From a virus, in the IMG/VR virus record IMGVR_UViG_3300042509_003092, positions 1 through 22,885 of that record: a stretch of DNA of 22,885 nucleotides; one strand, given 5' to 3'. Both the position numbers and the translations under genes were made by a program. Below, one piece after another: positions 20,168 to 22,885 of this stretch. Position 1 is the first letter of the stretch. Each line of letters starts with the position of its first letter. A model generated the notes under the pieces. That model was given only the letters and a program-made list of their open reading frames with translations. It was not told where the DNA came from and searched no databases.

Positions 20168-20481
20168 CCAGACGACTCAAGGCTGTGGAGCCCCTCCAGC
20201 CCGCCACGCCCGCCACGCCCGCCCCACCCGCCGAACCTCCCGCTCCCCCCGAAACGCCTCCCGCTCCTCCTCCGTGCCACAACCCGGCGACATGGTGTGG
20301 CCCCACGTGCGGCCAATGCCAGTGGTCATTTCAGTTCGCTCACCAGGGCGAGGAGGGCGAAATCCACCGGGACACGCCCCAGTGCTATTTCAACCCGCCG
20401 ACGGACAGGGGTCGTCCGTGGGTTGGGATCGATGACCCCGCCTGTTCTCAATTTGCATCCAGATCATGCCCGACCCAGTAG
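20164..20481 (+). CDS. Proline-rich protein with a cysteine cluster
   Basis: A 105-residue protein coupled to the portal by ATGA. The first 37 residues are mostly Pro/Ala/Thr (PATPATPAPPAEPPAPPETP), giving an extended arm. The rest has seven cysteines in a zinc-ribbon-like arrangement: CHNPATWCGPTCGQC (38-52), later RDTPQCYFNPP and DDPACSQFASRSC. A metal-binding knot on a flexible arm suits a minor structural or assembly protein. It overlaps the scaffold start by 16 bp. Its place between portal and scaffold is not a T7 feature. No family recognised. Confidence 0.6.
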   Translation: MTRRLKAVEPLQPATPATPAPPAEPPAPPETPPAPPPCHNPATWCGPTCGQCQWSFQFAHQGEEGEIHRDTPQCYFNPPTDRGRPWVGIDDPACSQFASRSCPTQ

Positions 20482-21326
20482 ATCAATTCCTCGCCGCCTT
20501 TGAGGATGGCGGGGCAGACAACGGGTTTGCCGCCACCCAGCCTGGCCAAGACCCGCCCGCCGAAGCCGCAGCGGATGAGCTTCCGGACAAATACAAAGGC
20601 AAGACCGCTGAAGAGGTCTATGCCCTGATGCGGCAGGAACAGCAGTTCAACAGCCAGCGGCAGCAGCGGCAGGGCCAGAAGACCGAGGTCGAGGTTCCTC
20701 CGTTTGATCGCGACCAATCCGTGTCTGTCTATGGGGAGGAATTCACGACCGCGTTCGAGTCATCCGGCCTCAACCCGTTTGAGCTTGACGCCCGGGTGCG
20801 GGCTGGGGAATCAATCCCTGACGAAACCATCGGGGCCTATGCCGCAGCGCTGAAGATCCCAGCAGAGGTGGTCGGCCACTATGTCCGCAGCTTCGCGCCA
20901 CAGCAGGGCCAGCAACAGGGCCAGCAGCAGGCCCCCGATGCGGTCAAGGAGCGCCTGGTGGCATTTCTCGGGGGGGCTGAACAGGCACAGGCCCTGAGTC
21001 AGTGGGCGACGGACAACGTTCCGCCAGGGGAGATCCAGGCCTTCAACGACCACGTCGCGGCCGGCCGGGCCAAGGAAGCGGAGGAGGTCCTCCGGGGCCT
21101 GTGGGAGCGCAGGGCCAGCCAGGGCGCAGCACCGCAGAATCCGCGGCTAATCCGGGGCGACGCCCCTGGTGGAGGTGGCGACACATTCTCCAGCATGGAT
21201 GAAGTCGAGGCCTCCCTTTACAAGCGCAACCCGGCGACGGGGCAGCGCCTCTACGAAGTCGACAGTCGGTACCGGAAGGCGCACGACTCGAAGGTGCTTC
21301 GATCCGCCAAAAAGCTCGGGGTCTGA
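20466..21326 (+). CDS. Capsid assembly scaffold (T7 gp9-like)
   Basis: A 286-residue acidic, Gln-rich protein (T7 gp9 is 307). DKYKGKTAEEVYALMRQEQQ (near residue 41) is the segment typical of podovirus scaffolds. Residues about 135-160 have a QQGQQQGQQQ stretch. The C-terminal part, with LYKRNPATGQRLYEVDSRYR and KAHDSKVLRSAKKLGV, is basic and helical and would contact the capsid protein. It guides prohead assembly and is lost before packaging. It lies after the portal and just before the capsid region, in T7 order except for the inserted peptidoglycan-type gene. Confidence 0.88.
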   Translation: MPDPVDQFLAAFEDGGADNGFAATQPGQDPPAEAAADELPDKYKGKTAEEVYALMRQEQQFNSQRQQRQGQKTEVEVPPFDRDQSVSVYGEEFTTAFESSGLNPFELDARVRAGESIPDETIGAYAAALKIPAEVVGHYVRSFAPQQGQQQGQQQAPDAVKERLVAFLGGAEQAQALSQWATDNVPPGEIQAFNDHVAAGRAKEAEEVLRGLWERRASQGAAPQNPRLIRGDAPGGGGDTFSSMDEVEASLYKRNPATGQRLYEVDSRYRKAHDSKVLRSAKKLGV

Positions 21327-21874
21327 TGACACACATTGCGATGCTTGACCCACGCGGGTCGGAGGAGGCCGGCATGGCTGGCCCCAAGATCAAGGCCCCC
21401 ATGCGGCCGACGGACACCTACCTCCTGGTGAACGATCGAGATCAGGACGTCGAGGCGTATGACAATGCCGGCAAGCTTCTCTGGCGGAGGCCATGCCTGG
21501 CCAGGGGGCAGTTTGAGGACAACGAATGGAGGAGGACCGCAAGCGACACGCCGCCTGGCCTCTACAGGCTAGGGACGGTCTACAAGGATTACGAAAGCAA
21601 TCGCAATCCTCCCTTGTCTGACACTGCCATGTCCTATGGCTGGTACAGCTTTGACATGCAGGAGATGGAGGGGCAAGAGCGTGTGAACGGCCGCGCCGGA
21701 ATAATGCTCCATGGCGGCGGCTCTGCCTGCGGCTGGCCCGGCGCATGGGCGCCGCTTCAGCAGCTCTTCCCCACCCTGGGGTGCCTGCGGATGCACAATA
21801 CGCACCTTCGCGATCTGGTCCTGCCCAGATACAACATGGGAGTCGTCTACGTCGGGGTATTCCAGGAGCGCTAA
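21326..21874 (+). CDS. YkuD-type L,D-transpeptidase-like protein
   Basis: A 182-residue protein (ATG 21374 would give about 166). The first half is strand-rich (TYLLVNDRDQDVEAYDNAG, then TPPGLYRLGTV, like the YkuD core where the peptide lies). The catalytic signature HG...(S/T)xGCxR is visible: IMLHGGG (126-132) with H129, and LFPTLGCLRMHN (147-158) with C153 and R155. Canonical enzymes have HGC before the Cys, and here the His is Leu. YkuD enzymes cross-link or cut peptidoglycan peptides. No signal peptide is seen. Its position between scaffold and capsid is unusual. It could be a virion or lysis enzyme that modifies the wall. Confidence 0.75.
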   Translation: MTHIAMLDPRGSEEAGMAGPKIKAPMRPTDTYLLVNDRDQDVEAYDNAGKLLWRRPCLARGQFEDNEWRRTASDTPPGLYRLGTVYKDYESNRNPPLSDTAMSYGWYSFDMQEMEGQERVNGRAGIMLHGGGSACGWPGAWAPLQQLFPTLGCLRMHNTHLRDLVLPRYNMGVVYVGVFQER

Positions 21875-21978
21875 GATCGCCTCACGAGTGATAACACCCA
21901 AGCAGGGGTTTGCGGCCCGGTGCGCCGATAACCGCTTACCTCTGCCGCAGGGCTGGACAGCTCGGCAAACCCAGGCAA

Positions 21979-22885
21979 ATGCCAAACACTATCGACCTGT
22001 CCCGGACGGGGCAACTCAACGGCAACACGGCTGACGATCGTGCTGCGTTCATTACGCTCAGCACCACCGAGGTGATTTCGGCGTTCAACCGAGCTTGCAT
22101 TTTCAAGGATCTTGTGATGAGCCGCCCCCTCCAGAGGGGTCGGAAGGGCGAGGAGTTTCCCGTCCTGGGACGCAAGAAGGCCAGGTACCACACGACCGGG
22201 CAGTCGGTCTTGACCAACCTGAACAATAGCCCGAGCGATCGGGCAAAGGAGGTCATCAACATCGACGGGCTCATGATTGCCCTCGAAGTGGTGGACGACA
22301 TGGACGCATTGCTCGATTTTGCGGCGCCACAAGTGCGCCAGGAAACAAACGAGCAACTTGGGCAGGCCCTTGCGGAAGAGCGGGATAGTCGAACCGCGCG
22401 CGTGTTGTTTGCTTGCTCCAAGCGAAACACCCCGCAGCTTCAGAAGGCCTCTGATGCGGACAGGGTGGGAACAACCCGCACCCTGTCCGCAGGGTATGCA
22501 AATGCCACAAAGGCCGCCAAGGGCAACGAGCTGGTCTCCATCATCGGAGACCTCAAGACTGCCATGAAGCGGAAGAATGTTCCGTGGCGGGACATGACGA
22601 TCGTGGTCCCTCCCGAGGAGTACGAGTTTCTCCAGGAGGGAGACAAAGTGCTCAACGCTGACTACAACGCCAACGCCTCAAACGGAAGCGTCCGTGAGGG
22701 GGCGCCGAACCTTCGCGTCAAAGGAATCCCCGTCCTTGAGTCCAATGTCGTCAATCAAGAAGCGTACGTGCTTCAAGCTGGCGACAGGGGGAACTCGGAA
22801 TACCAGCAAGACATGAGCAAGTGTCGGATGCTGATGTTCCACAAGTCGGCCATTGGCGTGTTGACGTTGCTCAATCCACAGTTTC
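21979..22885 (+). CDS. Major capsid protein (T7 gp10-like), 3' end outside window
   Basis: About 302 residues are visible from ATG 21979, with the frame open at the right edge. T7 gp10A has 345, so most of the protein is present. It begins with STTEVISAFNRACIFKDLVM, then SRPLQRGRKGEEFPVLGRKK (the N-arm/E-loop region), the spine helix LDFAAPQVRQETNEQLGQAL, and WRDMTIVVPPEEYEFL in the A-domain, an order seen in HK97-fold capsids of T7-like phages. About 100 bp separate it from the upstream gene, with no clear ribosome binding site, so the late promoter or leader may lie there. It is the last gene in the window. Confidence 0.92.
   Translation, partial: MPNTIDLSRTGQLNGNTADDRAAFITLSTTEVISAFNRACIFKDLVMSRPLQRGRKGEEFPVLGRKKARYHTTGQSVLTNLNNSPSDRAKEVINIDGLMIALEVVDDMDALLDFAAPQVRQETNEQLGQALAEERDSRTARVLFACSKRNTPQLQKASDADRVGTTRTLSAGYANATKAAKGNELVSIIGDLKTAMKRKNVPWRDMTIVVPPEEYEFLQEGDKVLNADYNANASNGSVREGAPNLRVKGIPVLESNVVNQEAYVLQAGDRGNSEYQQDMSKCRMLMFHKSAIGVLTLLNPQF

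Noticed and set aside
21875-21978. T7-type late promoter before the capsid gene
   Set aside because: I could not find a 20-bp sequence shared with the other gaps, so a phage RNA polymerase promoter cannot be supported by eye.

Overview
The window looks like part of the genome of a temperate, T7-like podovirus (autographivirus-like) of a high-GC cyanobacterium. Seen directly: a single-subunit RNA polymerase (12116-14500), a gp2.5-type SSB, a RuvC-like resolvase, a gp6-type exonuclease, gp6.7/7.3-like proteins, portal, scaffold and major capsid in T7 order (14547-22885), plus a T7-type large terminase (875-2749). A tyrosine integrase (10819-11826) is followed by a 42-nt piece of a tRNA-Leu(UAA) gene, the arrangement known from the marine cyanophage P-SSP7. 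The host assignment (picocyanobacterium of the Cyanobium/Synechococcus type) is inferred from this, from one perfect cyanobacterial-type DnaA box and from base composition. It is not proven.

Layout. At 1-894, rightward, are the end of a tail protein, a small membrane protein and a probable small terminase. At 5802-875 is a tightly coupled leftward operon: winged-helix initiator-like protein, two unknowns, a coiled-coil/proline-rich protein, a two-helix membrane protein, a basic coiled-coil protein and the large terminase, which meets the small terminase tail to tail. Positions 5803-6779 are a non-coding control region with a DnaA box, palindromes, 9-bp tandem repeats, G/C-rich hairpins and two identical Fur/Zur-like boxes. 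At 6780-11826 is a rightward early/lysogeny region: membrane protein with a SAP-like motif, sigma factor, ArdC-like antirestriction protein, PolX-like nucleotidyltransferase, small proteins, two MarR-like regulators and the integrase. Positions 11827-12115 hold the attachment region. From 12116 to the right edge lie the RNA polymerase, DNA metabolism and head genes.

How it may work together (inference). No family A DNA polymerase and no primase-helicase are visible where T7 keeps them. A zinc-ribbon protein of unknown role sits in that slot, and the window carries instead a RepL-like winged-helix protein beside a DnaA box and iteron-like repeats. This suggests replication by the host replisome, perhaps with a plasmid-like state. 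Transcription seems to have several layers: a phage sigma factor for host RNA polymerase, MarR-like regulators, Fur-family operator-like sites and the phage RNA polymerase. Several early genes share a CA-rich element (consensus near GTCAAACACCACACCAC) just before the start codon in place of a Shine-Dalgarno site. This element is the most unusual repeated signal in the window.
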